Shown: positions 36,588-44,939 of the stretch, piece after piece
Numbering within the stretch: the stretch's first letter is position 1
Layout: every line of letters starts with the position of its first letter
Origin: Methylobacterium sp. UNC378MF
Lineage (GTDB): Bacteria > Pseudomonadota > Alphaproteobacteria > Rhizobiales > Beijerinckiaceae
Direction of reading: 5' to 3'
Length of the DNA stretch: 64,000 nt
Assembly: GCF_900103195.1 (NCBI RefSeq)
Contig: NZ_FMWU01000031.1
Span: 1 to 64,000 of the forward strand
Made by a program: the position numbers and the translations under genes
The notes under the pieces: model-generated
The model's database searches: none
Seen by the model: the letters and a program-made list of their open reading frames with translations, nothing else
Told to the model about the DNA's origin: nothing

Positions 36588-37727
36588 ATGCCTCCGTCCG
36601 CCGCCTATCTCGACCCCGCCACCGGCGCGACCTACCCGATCGAGACGCCCCGCTGGCGCTCGGAGACGGGCGGTCCGCTGATGATCACCGACCTGCCAGG
36701 GATCGGGCGGGCGGAGATCGAAACGGCCGAGCGCTCCCTCTGGCGCTACGCCGCCGCCCTGCCGGTGGCGGTTTCCGACCCGGTCTCCCTCGGCGAGGGC
36801 TGCACCCCGCTGGTGCGCCGGCCCTGGCGGGGTGGCCACGCCCATTTCAAGCTCGAATGGTTCGCGCCCTCGGGCAGCTTCAAGGATCGGGGCGCCTCCG
36901 TGATGCTGTCGATCCTGCGCCAGCAGGGGGTGGACGCGGTGCTGGAGGATTCCTCCGGCAACGGTGGCGCCGCGGTGGCGACCTATGCGGCGGCGGCCGG
37001 GATGCGGGCCAAGATCCTGGTCCCGGCCTCGACTTCGCCGGCCAAGACCGTCCAGATGCGGGCCGCCGGCGCCGAAGTCGAGTTGATCCCCGGAACCCGC
37101 CAGGACACGGCCGACGCCGCGGTCGGCCAAGCGGATGCGATCTTCTACGCCAGCCACAACTGGCAGGCCCATTTCCTCCAGGGCACCAAGACGCTCGCCT
37201 ACGAGCTGTGGGAGGATCTGGATTTTCGCGCGCCCGACAATGTCATCATTCCCTGCGGCGCCGGCAGCAACATCCTCGGCTGCGATATCGGCTTCTCGGA
37301 ACTGCTGCGCCGGGGCGAGATCGCCCGCCTGCCGCGGCTCTTCGCGGTGCAGCCGGCCCATTGTGCGCCCCTGCATGCCGGTTTCGAGGCGGGCGCCGCG
37401 GATTTCGTGCCGGTCACCCCGCGCCCGACGCTGGCCGAGGGTGCCTCGATCGCCCAGCCGGTCCGCGGCCGGGAAGTGCTGGCGGCTCTGCGCCGCTCCG
37501 GCGGCGGCACCGTGGCGGTCTCCGAGGAATCCATCGCGGCGGCCCTGATGGAGCTTGCCCGCTCCGGCCTCTACGTCGAGCCGACCTGCGCCATGGCGGC
37601 GGCGGCGCTCACCGATCTCGCCGCGCGCGGCGCGATCCGGCCCGAGGAGACCACCGTGGTGGTGCTCACCGGCACCGGCATCAAAGCGACGCCGCGCATC
37701 GCCGAGCTTCTGGGCCTCGCCCCGTAA
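36588..37727 (+). CDS. Threonine-synthase-like PLP enzyme, candidate beta-hydroxyaspartate dehydratase
   Basis: The 379-residue protein is a fold-type II PLP enzyme of threonine-synthase type. It shows YLDPATGATYPIETPRWR at the N-terminus, LGEGCTPLV, the PLP lysine K99 in PSGSFKDRG, EDSSGNGGAAVATYAA, the phosphate-binding loop CGAGSNILG and VLTGTGIKATP. A true ThrC would act on O-phosphohomoserine, but no threonine-pathway gene adjoins. It lies between a glycine-oxidase-like gene and BhcC- and BhcD-like genes, in the slot occupied by beta-hydroxyaspartate dehydratase (BhcB, another fold-type II enzyme) in known clusters. I therefore infer dehydration of beta-hydroxyaspartate to iminosuccinate. 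The alternative is a threonine/serine or diaminopropionate lyase. Confidence 0.75.
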   Translation: MPPSAAYLDPATGATYPIETPRWRSETGGPLMITDLPGIGRAEIETAERSLWRYAAALPVAVSDPVSLGEGCTPLVRRPWRGGHAHFKLEWFAPSGSFKDRGASVMLSILRQQGVDAVLEDSSGNGGAAVATYAAAAGMRAKILVPASTSPAKTVQMRAAGAEVELIPGTRQDTADAAVGQADAIFYASHNWQAHFLQGTKTLAYELWEDLDFRAPDNVIIPCGAGSNILGCDIGFSELLRRGEIARLPRLFAVQPAHCAPLHAGFEAGAADFVPVTPRPTLAEGASIAQPVRGREVLAALRRSGGGTVAVSEESIAAALMELARSGLYVEPTCAMAAAALTDLAARGAIRPEETTVVVLTGTGIKATPRIAELLGLAP

Positions 37728-37773
37728 CCTGGGTTCCCGCCAAGAGATCTGCACGCGATCAGGAGGACACACC

Positions 37774-38895
37774 ATGCGCAACAATATCCCCGCCACCGTC
37801 GGGATGCCGGTCGAGGAGGTGGACACCCCCTGCCTGCTGGTCGACCTCGACGCCCTCGAGCGCAACATCGAGAAGCTCGGCCGCTTCATGAAGGAGCACG
37901 GCCTGCGCCACCGGGCGCATGCCAAGACCCACAAATCGTCCGACATCGCCGTTATGCAGATCGAGCGGGGTGGGGCCTGCGGCGTCTGCTGCCAGAAGGT
38001 CAGCGAGGCCGAGGCGCTGGTGAGCGCCGGCATCCGCGACGTGCTGGTCTCCAACCAGGTGGTGGCGCCGAAGAAGATCGAGCGCCTCGCGGCGCTCGCC
38101 ACCCGGGCGCGCGTTCTGGTCTGCGTCGACGACCTCGGCAATGTCGACGACCTCTCGGCGGCGGCGGTCACGTACGGCGTCACCCTCGAGTGCCTCGTGG
38201 AGATCGACGTCGGCGCCGGCCGCTGCGGCGTCGTGCCGGGCGAGCCCGCTGTGGCGATCGCGAAGAAGATCGCGGCGGCGCCAGGCCTCAGCTTCGCGGG
38301 CCTGCAGGCCTACCAGGGCAAGGCCCAGCACGTGCGCGACTACGGCGAGCGCCAGGCCCTGATCCAGACGGCGATCGACGACACGCGGCGCACCGTCGAC
38401 CTGCTGAAGGCAGCGGACCTCGACTGCGCCATCGTGGCGGGGGCCGGCACCGGCAGCTTCGCCATGGAGGGCGGAAGCGGCGTCTACAACGAGCTGCAAT
38501 GCGGCTCCTACGTCTTCATGGACGCGGATTACCAGCGGGTGAAGGATGCGGACGGGCGGCCGATCGCGGAGTTCGAGAACAGCCTGTTCATCTACACGGC
38601 GATCATGAGCAAGGCGAAGGCGGACGTCGCGATCTGCGACGCCGGCCTCAAGGCGCAGAGCATCGACAGCGGCCTGCCGGTGGTCTTCGGCCGGGACGAC
38701 GTGGAGTACATCAAGTGCTCGGACGAGCACGGGGTGATCAGCGATCCCGGCAACGTGCTCAAGCTCAACGAGCGCCTGAAGCTGATCCCCGGCCATTGCG
38801 ACCCGACGGTCAACGTCTACGATTGGTATGTCGGCGTCCGGAACGGCCGGGTCGAGGCCATCTGGCCGGTCACCGCGCGCGGCATGACGTTGTAG
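37774..38895 (+). CDS. bhcC: Beta-hydroxyaspartate aldolase (BhcC-like, D-threonine-aldolase family)
   Basis: The 373-residue protein is an alanine-racemase-fold PLP enzyme of the D-threonine aldolase/DSD1 group. The PLP lysine is K51 in RAHAKTHKS. GVCCQKVSEAEA, VEIDVGAGRCGV, LQAYQGKAQH and ELQCGSYVFMDADY follow in order. The metal pair H341 and D343 lies in PGHCDPT, and the C-terminus has DWYVGVRNGRVE. As I remember the sequence of Paracoccus beta-hydroxyaspartate aldolase, these segments agree closely along the whole length. The reaction would be glycine plus glyoxylate to erythro-beta-hydroxyaspartate. AGGAGG precedes ATG 37774 by seven bases. It is the third gene of the glycine-riboswitch operon. 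A general D-threonine aldolase or D-serine dehydratase role is the alternative. Confidence 0.85.
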   Translation: MRNNIPATVGMPVEEVDTPCLLVDLDALERNIEKLGRFMKEHGLRHRAHAKTHKSSDIAVMQIERGGACGVCCQKVSEAEALVSAGIRDVLVSNQVVAPKKIERLAALATRARVLVCVDDLGNVDDLSAAAVTYGVTLECLVEIDVGAGRCGVVPGEPAVAIAKKIAAAPGLSFAGLQAYQGKAQHVRDYGERQALIQTAIDDTRRTVDLLKAADLDCAIVAGAGTGSFAMEGGSGVYNELQCGSYVFMDADYQRVKDADGRPIAEFENSLFIYTAIMSKAKADVAICDAGLKAQSIDSGLPVVFGRDDVEYIKCSDEHGVISDPGNVLKLNERLKLIPGHCDPTVNVYDWYVGVRNGRVEAIWPVTARGMTL

Positions 38896-39014
38896 GGGAT
38901 TCCGAAGGGCTGAAGCCCTTCGGCGGGGTGTCGGGGCGGCGCCCCGACACCGGGCTCCGCCCGAGGGCAGGGCTCTGCCCTGCACCCGCAAAAGGTCGAT
39001 GACCTTTTGAAACC
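38896..39014. repeat. Dispersed intergenic palindromic repeat, copy 4
   Basis: This full-length copy contains hairpins GAAGGGCTGAAGCCCTTC (38904-38921), CGGGGCGGCGCCCCG (38933-38947), GGGCAGGGCTCTGCCC and AAAAGGTCGATGACCTTTT (38990-39008). It fills the whole gap between the BhcC-like and BhcD-like genes and could be an mRNA processing or stability element within the operon. Confidence 0.75.
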
Positions 39015-39038
39015 ATGACTTGGGAGGTCCCTGAATCC

Positions 39039-39977
39039 ATGCGCTTCATCTCTGAGGAGGAATCCGCCGCCCTGGTCGATCACGCCATGGCGTTCGACGC
39101 GGCGCGCGAGGCGCTGATCGCCGCGGTGGCGGCGGGCACCACTCTGTTCCCGGCGGTGCTCGGCCACGGCTCGGAGCCGGCCAACCGGTTCTCGATCAAG
39201 TCGGGCTCCACGGCCGAATATGCCGGCCTGAAAGTCGGCTCGTTCTGGCCCGGCAACCCCGACCGGGGCCTGCCGCGGCATAATTCGGTGATCCTGCTGT
39301 TCGATCAGGCCGTCGGCCGGGTCGACACGGTGATCGAGGCGGGCCGGGTCAACGCCTACCGCACCGCCGCCGCCGACGCGGTGGCGGCGAGCGTCCTGGC
39401 GCGGCCGGATTCCAAGGTGCTCGCCGTGTTCGGGGCCGGCAACCAGGCCGAATTCGAGGCCGCAGCGCTCGCCCGGGTCCTGCCGATCAGGACGGTGCTG
39501 GTCGTCGCCCGGGACCCCGCCAAGGTCGCGGGCTTCGCCGAGCGCCTGGCGGGGCAGGGGGCCTCCGGGCTCGACGTGCGGGCGGCCTCCGCCCGGGAGG
39601 CCTGCGAAGCGGCCGACGTGATCGTCACGGCAACGCCGGCCCGGGCGCCGCTGTTCGAGGCCGCCTGGGTCCGCCCCGGCACGCATGTCGCCGCCATGGG
39701 GGCCGACGCCAAGGGTAAGCAGGAATTGCCCCCCGCCCTGCTGGACCGGGCGGCCCTGTTCTGCGACCTGCCGGAGCAATCGCGCACCATCGGCGAGTTC
39801 CAGCACGCCTCCGCGCGCGCCCGGGCGGGCCTCACGGCGCTCGGCGGCGTGCTGCGGCGCGGGGAGGGGGGGCGGACCGATCCGGCGGAGATCACCGTGT
39901 TCGATTCCTCCGGCATCGCCCTGCAGGACCTGACCATCGCGCGGGCCATCCTCGCCAAAGCCGATGCGCGCTTGTAG
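39039..39977 (+). CDS. bhcD: Iminosuccinate reductase (BhcD-like, ornithine cyclodeaminase/mu-crystallin family)
   Basis: The 312-residue protein has the ornithine cyclodeaminase/mu-crystallin fold: substrate part FPAVLGHG, FSIKSG and YAGLKVGSFWPGN, and dinucleotide motif LAVFGAGNQAEFEAAAL (about residues 128-144). ADVIVTATP, HVAAMGADAKGKQELPPAL, QSRTIGEFQHA and ITVFDSSGIALQDL are the family's later blocks. From memory, these blocks line up with Paracoccus BhcD, which reduces iminosuccinate to L-aspartate with NADH. It follows the BhcC-like aldolase gene in the same operon. ATG 39039 is chosen for the GGGAGG about 12 bases upstream; ATG 39015 would add 8 residues. Other amino-acid dehydrogenase activities of the family remain possible. 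Confidence 0.83.
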   Translation: MRFISEEESAALVDHAMAFDAAREALIAAVAAGTTLFPAVLGHGSEPANRFSIKSGSTAEYAGLKVGSFWPGNPDRGLPRHNSVILLFDQAVGRVDTVIEAGRVNAYRTAAADAVAASVLARPDSKVLAVFGAGNQAEFEAAALARVLPIRTVLVVARDPAKVAGFAERLAGQGASGLDVRAASAREACEAADVIVTATPARAPLFEAAWVRPGTHVAAMGADAKGKQELPPALLDRAALFCDLPEQSRTIGEFQHASARARAGLTALGGVLRRGEGGRTDPAEITVFDSSGIALQDLTIARAILAKADARL

Positions 39978-40019
39978 GGGAGGCCAGCGCCGGCCCTCCC
40001 CGCCCCGGCGGAGGACGGC

Positions 40020-40808
40020 ATGCAAAACAGGCAGATCCGGGTCATCGGCATCGGCACGGGCGATCCCGAGCACCTGACCCTCCAGGCGGTGCGGGCGCTC
40101 GCCGATGTCGACGCGGTGTTCGTCCTCGACAAGCGCGCCGAGACCGCCGATCTCGTCGAGAGCCGCCGCCGGATCTGCGCGGCCCATATCCGAAAACCCC
40201 ACCGGGTCGTCACCGTCGAGGACCCGCCCCGGGAGCGCCGCCCGGCCGATTACGGCAGCACCGTCGCGGCCTGGCACGCGGCCCGGGCCGAGCGGCTGGA
40301 GGCGGCCTTCGCGACCCATCTCGGGGGCGGGGAGGTGGGGGCGATCCTGGCCTGGGGCGACCCGGCCCTCTACGACAGCGTGCTCCGCATCCTCGACCAC
40401 ATCGCCGCGCGAGGGCGCGTGGCGTTCACCCGCACGGTGGTCCCCGGCCTGTCGAGCGTGCAGGTGCTCGCCGCCCGCCACGGCGTTCCGCTGAACGGCA
40501 TCGGCGGATCGGTGCTGATCACCACCGGCCGGCGCCTCGCCGCGGGCTGGCCGGCGGAGGCGGAGAGCGTCGTGGTGATGCTCGACGGCGATCCGGCCTT
40601 CGCGCATCTCGACCCGGACCTGACGATCTATTGGGGCGCCTATCTCGGCAGCCCGGACGAGATCCTGGTCTCAGGCCGGCTGGGCGATACGGGCGACGAG
40701 GTCCGTCGCGTCCGCGCCGAGGCCCGGGCCCGGCACGGCTGGATCATGGACATCTACCTGCTGCGCCGTGACCGCGCCGCAACGGACAGGGCCGGCGAAC
40801 CCGACTAG
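40020..40808 (+). CDS. cobF: Precorrin-6A synthase (deacetylating) CobF
   Basis: CobF is the aerobic-pathway cobalamin enzyme that methylates C-1 of precorrin-5 and expels the C-1 acetyl group, forming precorrin-6A. The 262-residue tetrapyrrole methylase shows RVIGIGTGDPEHLTLQAVRAL at the N-terminus, LAWGDPALYDSVLRIL (SAM site), TVVPGLSSVQVLAARHG and the CobF-type C-terminus. In contrast to typical alphaproteobacteria the other cob genes are not adjacent. It begins 43 bases after the BhcD-like gene in the same direction and could be read from the same transcript, though a link between glycine use and B12 is not evident. The helicase gene starts ten bases after its stop. Confidence 0.92.
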   Translation: MQNRQIRVIGIGTGDPEHLTLQAVRALADVDAVFVLDKRAETADLVESRRRICAAHIRKPHRVVTVEDPPRERRPADYGSTVAAWHAARAERLEAAFATHLGGGEVGAILAWGDPALYDSVLRILDHIAARGRVAFTRTVVPGLSSVQVLAARHGVPLNGIGGSVLITTGRRLAAGWPAEAESVVVMLDGDPAFAHLDPDLTIYWGAYLGSPDEILVSGRLGDTGDEVRRVRAEARARHGWIMDIYLLRRDRAATDRAGEPD

Positions 40809-40817
40809 ACCGCCGCC

Positions 40818-42521
40818 ATGCTGCGCCTGCGGGACTACCAGCGCGCCAGTCTCGACGCGCTCTCGGCCGCCTGGGCGCGGGCAGGGGCGGACGAGGCGGC
40901 GCCCGGCCACCTGATCGTGCTGCCCACCGGCGCCGGCAAGGCACTCGTGATCGCGGCCCTCGCCCGGGAGGCCCTGGCGGAAAACCCCCGCGCCCGGGTG
41001 GCGATCGTCACCCATAGCCGCGAGCTGGTCGCCCAGAATTTCTCGGAGCTGACCCGTGCCTGGCCGGAAGCGCCGGCCGGGATCTTCTCGGCCGGGCTCG
41101 GGCGGCGGGAGGGTGGGGCGCCGGTGCTGGTCTGCGGCATCCAGTCGGTGGCCGACCGGCTCGACGCGGTCGGCCCGCGCGACCTCGTGATCGTCGACGA
41201 GGCGCACCTGATCCCCCGCGCCGCCGACACCCGCTACGGCCGCTTCCTGTCCGGCCTGCGGGCACTGACCCCCGGGATGCGCGTGGCGGGCTTCACCGCG
41301 ACCCCGTACCGGCTCGATTCGGGCCGCCTCGACGAAGGCGAGCACCGGCTCTTCTCCGGCATCGCCTACGAGGCCGACACGTTCACGCTGATCCGGGACG
41401 GCTTCCTGGCGCCCCTGGTCTCCAAGGCGACGCTGACCCAGCTCGACGTCTCGGGCGTCGGCCGGCGCGGGGGCGACTACATCCCGGGCGAGCTGGAGGC
41501 GGCGGTCAACCGCGAGTGGATCACGCGCGCGGCGGTCGCGGAGCTCGCGGAGTACGGGCGTGCCCGCCGGGCCTGGCTCGCCTTCTGCGCCGGGCTCGCC
41601 CACGCGGAGGCCGTGCGCGACGCGGTGCGGGCGGAGGGGTATTCCTGCGAGACCGTCTCGGGCGAGACCCCACGGCGGGAGCGCGACCGGATCGTGGCGG
41701 CATTCCGGGCTGGACGGATCCGCTGCCTGACCTCGGTCGGCGTGCTGGGGACCGGCTTCAACGTGCCCGAGGTCGATCTCGTGGCGCTGCTGCGCCCGAC
41801 CCGCAGCACCGGTCTCTACGTGCAGCAGGTCGGCCGGGCGCTGCGCTGCGCCCCGGGCAAGGTCAATGCACTGATCCTCGACTATGCCGGTCTGGTGCGG
41901 ATGCACGGCCCCGTGGACGCCGTGACGGTCCGGAGTGCCACCCAGGTGATCGGCGGGGCAGGGGGCTCGCGCGCCAAGCCCTGCCCCGGCTGCGGCGCCC
42001 TGATCGCGCTGAACGCCTCCACCTGCGAGGCCTGCTGGACCGAGCCGGAAGTGGATACAGAGGCCCCGCACGAGGCCGCAGCCGACGACGAGCTGGCGAT
42101 CCTCTCGGCGGATCCCGGATTGCCGGGCCCCGAACCGGCCGGCCCTGCCCCGGCGGCGGAAACCGGCTGGCACGAGCCGGCTTGGCATCCGGTCACGGAC
42201 CTGAGCCTGGAGGCGGCACCGGACGGGCTCGACCTCGTGCTCGGCTGGCGGGACGGCGCCGCCGAGGCGGTGTGGCGCGTCCATCTGCGGCCCGAGCGCA
42301 GCGGCTACGAGCGGGAGAAGGCGGTGTCCTGGTGGCGCGGCCTCGGCGGCGGCCGGGACGCGCCGATGAGCGCCCTCGGCTTCCTGGAGCGCGCCGAGCT
42401 TCTGGCCCGGCCGACGGCGATCCGGATCCGGCCCGGCCGGCTGTCGGAGCATATCGACTGTCGGACGCAGGACGGCCGGATCCTCGGCGATGTGCGCCGC
42501 ATAGCCGGGCGCGCGGCGTGA
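40818..42521 (+). CDS. Superfamily 2 DEAD/DEAH-box helicase with altered Walker A
   Basis: The 567-residue protein is an SSL2-like SF2 helicase. Motifs in order are Q-motif-like LRDYQRASLDAL, Walker A PTGAGKALV (residues 36-44, with Ala instead of Thr/Ser after Lys), IVTHSREL, VIVDEAHLIPR, FTATPYRL, TSVGVLGTGFNVPEVDLVALL and QQVGRALR. A zinc-ribbon-like CPGCGALIALNASTCEACW follows, then a C-terminal domain of about 170 residues without a recognised family. It probably unwinds or remodels DNA or RNA; the changed Walker A may weaken nucleotide binding. Helicases of this architecture also occur in prophages. It is translationally close to cobF (ten-base gap) without functional connection. Confidence 0.85.
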   Translation: MLRLRDYQRASLDALSAAWARAGADEAAPGHLIVLPTGAGKALVIAALAREALAENPRARVAIVTHSRELVAQNFSELTRAWPEAPAGIFSAGLGRREGGAPVLVCGIQSVADRLDAVGPRDLVIVDEAHLIPRAADTRYGRFLSGLRALTPGMRVAGFTATPYRLDSGRLDEGEHRLFSGIAYEADTFTLIRDGFLAPLVSKATLTQLDVSGVGRRGGDYIPGELEAAVNREWITRAAVAELAEYGRARRAWLAFCAGLAHAEAVRDAVRAEGYSCETVSGETPRRERDRIVAAFRAGRIRCLTSVGVLGTGFNVPEVDLVALLRPTRSTGLYVQQVGRALRCAPGKVNALILDYAGLVRMHGPVDAVTVRSATQVIGGAGGSRAKPCPGCGALIALNASTCEACWTEPEVDTEAPHEAAADDELAILSADPGLPGPEPAGPAPAAETGWHEPAWHPVTDLSLEAAPDGLDLVLGWRDGAAEAVWRVHLRPERSGYEREKAVSWWRGLGGGRDAPMSALGFLERAELLARPTAIRIRPGRLSEHIDCRTQDGRILGDVRRIAGRAA

Positions 42522-43152
42522 GGCCGTGCGTGTGGCGTGAGCCGCTGCGGGGAGGGGGCTCGGACCGCCCTCACCCGGTCCGGCCGCGACGTCCAGGCGG
42601 CCCGGCCCGATCACGGCCTCGGGAACCGGACACGGCACGAAGCGGCATGATCCCGGATCGCCCACCGGTGACCAACCTGGCATGCCAGCCCCCTCGCCCG
42701 GCCGGGACTGCCGTCCATGTTCCATAATATATCTTATGCGAACTCTGGATCCTGACACAGGGCGGGTCCCGAAGCCGGATAGCGGGCCTCAGCCTGGAAC
42801 AAAACGGAGAGAAAAGCCGAACACATCTCGGCTGGCTTCGACCGGCTCTGGCTGGAGCCTGCACGATCGGCGGTTTCGACGCGGGAGCCGGCTCCGCCGC
42901 GATCCTGGATGCGGGACGGCGGCGATCGCCGCGGACCACCGGGCGGCCCCGGTCCGCCGGATCGGGCGAGGGCGGCCCGGGACCCCTCCCCGCGGATGCG
43001 TCACGCGCACTGATCCGCCGGATTCCGTCGCGCGATCTCCAACCCGCGCGGACGGCCCTATCGGCGCGGAACGTTTGCACCGGCATGCCCGTCCGTCTGC
43101 TCGGCCCGCCCTCCCCGAGGCGGGCCGTCGGATGTCGCCGGAACCGTGGCGG
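42522..43152. other. Intergenic region without a supported gene
   Basis: These 630 bases separate the helicase from the convergent SDR gene. I find no frame with a domain. A less GC-rich patch around 42718-42850 (CCATAATATATCTTATGCG, then ACAAAACGGAGAGAAAAGCC) could be a promoter or remnant, but no transcript can be defined. Confidence 0.4.
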
Positions 43153-43899
43153 TCAGGCGGCCGCGGCCCAGGCCTCGGCGTCCGCGCCGGCCGGAAGGCG
43201 CATCGGGCAGGCCGGATCGGTCGCCGCCCGCCAGATCGCGGCCGCCACGTCCAGCGACCGCGTCACCGGCTCGGCGGATTGGCGCATCCCGGCGAAGAGC
43301 GTGGCTCCCTGCTCCGCATAGGCCTCGGGAATGTCCATCCCCATGCGGGCGCGGGCATTCTCGCCGAACGCCGTGTCGGGGGCCCGCCCTGGGATGACGA
43401 GGCGTGTGCGCACGCCGAACGGGTCCAGTTCCACCGCGAGCGCTTCGGTGAAGGCATTCACCGCCGCCTTGCTGGCCGTGTAGACCGAGAGGAACGGCAG
43501 CGGCCTGAGCGTCACGGCCGAGGTGACGTTGACGATGACGCCCGCGCGCCGGTTCCGGAACTGCGGCAGCACCGCTCGGGTCATCGCGATGGTGCCGAGC
43601 GTGTTGGTCGCGAAGACCTCCTCGGCCATGGCGGGCGTTGTCCCCTCGAGGGCGTTGAGCAGCCCGACGCCCGCGTTGTTGACGAGGACATCGATCGGGC
43701 CCGCCGCCGCCACCGCCGCCGCGATGCTGTCCGCCTCCGTCACGTCGAGCGGCAGGACGCGGAGCCTGTCGGAGGCGGGCAGGATGTCGGGGTGCGGCCT
43801 CCGCATGGTGGCGACGACCGACCAATCCCGGTCGAGGAAGAAGCGGGCCGTCTCCAGGCCGAAGCCGGACGAGCAGCCGGTGATGAGTATGGTGCGCAT
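43153..43899 (-). CDS. Short-chain dehydrogenase/reductase
   Basis: The 248-residue classical SDR has the cofactor motif TGCSSGFG (residues 7-14), DVTEADS, NNAGVG, catalytic Ser in NVTSAVTL and the YTASK motif (Tyr-xxx-Lys). It reduces a carbonyl or oxidises an alcohol with NAD(P)H in the cytosol; the substrate is unknown. It is divergent from an AraC-type regulator, with the start codons about 80 bases apart, a common arrangement in which the regulator controls the SDR. Confidence 0.88.
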   Translation of the reverse strand: MRTILITGCSSGFGLETARFFLDRDWSVVATMRRPHPDILPASDRLRVLPLDVTEADSIAAAVAAAGPIDVLVNNAGVGLLNALEGTTPAMAEEVFATNTLGTIAMTRAVLPQFRNRRAGVIVNVTSAVTLRPLPFLSVYTASKAAVNAFTEALAVELDPFGVRTRLVIPGRAPDTAFGENARARMGMDIPEAYAEQGATLFAGMRQSAEPVTRSLDVAAAIWRAATDPACPMRLPAGADAEAWAAAA

Positions 43900-43976
43900 G
43901 GACGATGATTCCGGTTGGGAAGGCCCGAGGGTAGGCGGCCGAGGCTGGACGATCTACGATCAAAAGTCCGAATTCC

Positions 43977-44906
43977 ATGCGCGATCGTCCAGATATGACG
44001 GATCCCCTCAGCCAGGTGGTCAGCCTGCTCCGGCCCGAGCCCGACATCTCGAAACGCATCGTCGCGGGTGGCCGGTGGCGGGTGACGCGCTCGGATGCCG
44101 GCCGGCCGTTCTATGGCGCGATCCTGGAGGGCCGGTGCCGTCTGGATGTGGCGGGCGGTGCACCGGTCGTGCTCGAGGCGGGCGACTTCATCCTGGTACC
44201 GGCAGCCCGCGCCTTCGCGGTCTCCAGCCTGGAGCCGCCGGCGAACACGCCGTTAGAGGCGCCGGCCGCGCCCGTTGAAACGAGCCCCGGCCTGTTCCGG
44301 CTCGGGCCGGAGCACGCCGAGCCCGACATTCGCATGCTGGTCGGGCATTGCACCTTCGCCTCGGACGATGCCGGCCTGCTGGTGTCGCTCCTGCCGGATC
44401 AGGTGCATGTGCGCGGCGAGCCGCGGCTGAGTGCCCTGATGGCGTTCGTCGACGACGAGACGCGGGCGGGGCGACCGGGCCGAGAAGCCGTCCTGACGCG
44501 GCTTCTGGAGGTGCTCCTCATCGAGGCCCTGCGCTCGGCCGCGGGTCCATCCGCGTCGGCCGGACTCCTGCGCGGGCTTCGCGACGATCATCTCGCTGCC
44601 GCCCTGCGGTGCATCCATGATCGGCCGGCACAGACCTGGACGGTGGGCGCCCTCGCCCGGGAGGCCGCCCTGTCGCGGTCAGCCTTCTTCGACCGGTTCC
44701 AGCGCGCGGTCGGGGTCGCGCCGATGGCCTACGTCACCGGCTGGCGCATGGCGCTGGCCAAGGCGTTCCTCCGCCGGGACGGGATCACCGTCGCGGAGGC
44801 GGCCGGACGGGTAGGCTACAGCTCCGCCGGCACCTTCAGCGCGGCCTTCCGGCGGCATGTCGGGATGCCGCCCGCCCTCTACGCGCGGCGCCTGAGAGAG
44901 GAATGA
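43977..44906 (+). CDS. AraC-family transcriptional regulator with cupin sensor
   Basis: The 309-residue protein has an N-terminal cupin_6-like sensor domain (DPLSQVVSLLRPEPDIS, about residues 8-24, then GRPFYGAILEGRCRLDV) and a C-terminal double helix-turn-helix AraC domain (TVGALAREAALSRSAFFDRFQRAVG and VAEAAGRVGYSSAGTFSAAFRRHVG). It probably responds to a small molecule and controls the divergent SDR gene. An internal ATG at 43995 (MTDPLSQVV) matches the usual beginning of the family and may be the true start; neither site has a clear ribosome-binding sequence. Confidence 0.88.
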   Translation: MRDRPDMTDPLSQVVSLLRPEPDISKRIVAGGRWRVTRSDAGRPFYGAILEGRCRLDVAGGAPVVLEAGDFILVPAARAFAVSSLEPPANTPLEAPAAPVETSPGLFRLGPEHAEPDIRMLVGHCTFASDDAGLLVSLLPDQVHVRGEPRLSALMAFVDDETRAGRPGREAVLTRLLEVLLIEALRSAAGPSASAGLLRGLRDDHLAAALRCIHDRPAQTWTVGALAREAALSRSAFFDRFQRAVGVAPMAYVTGWRMALAKAFLRRDGITVAEAAGRVGYSSAGTFSAAFRRHVGMPPALYARRLREE

Positions 44907-44939
44907 AGGCGCCCGGCGCGGGAGAGCGGGGCGTCCGAG

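Noticed and set aside
34763-37891. A 1042-residue plus-strand frame across the riboswitch and two operon genes
   Set aside because: It runs out of phase through the riboswitch, the flavoprotein and PLP-enzyme genes, whose own frames carry clear motifs.
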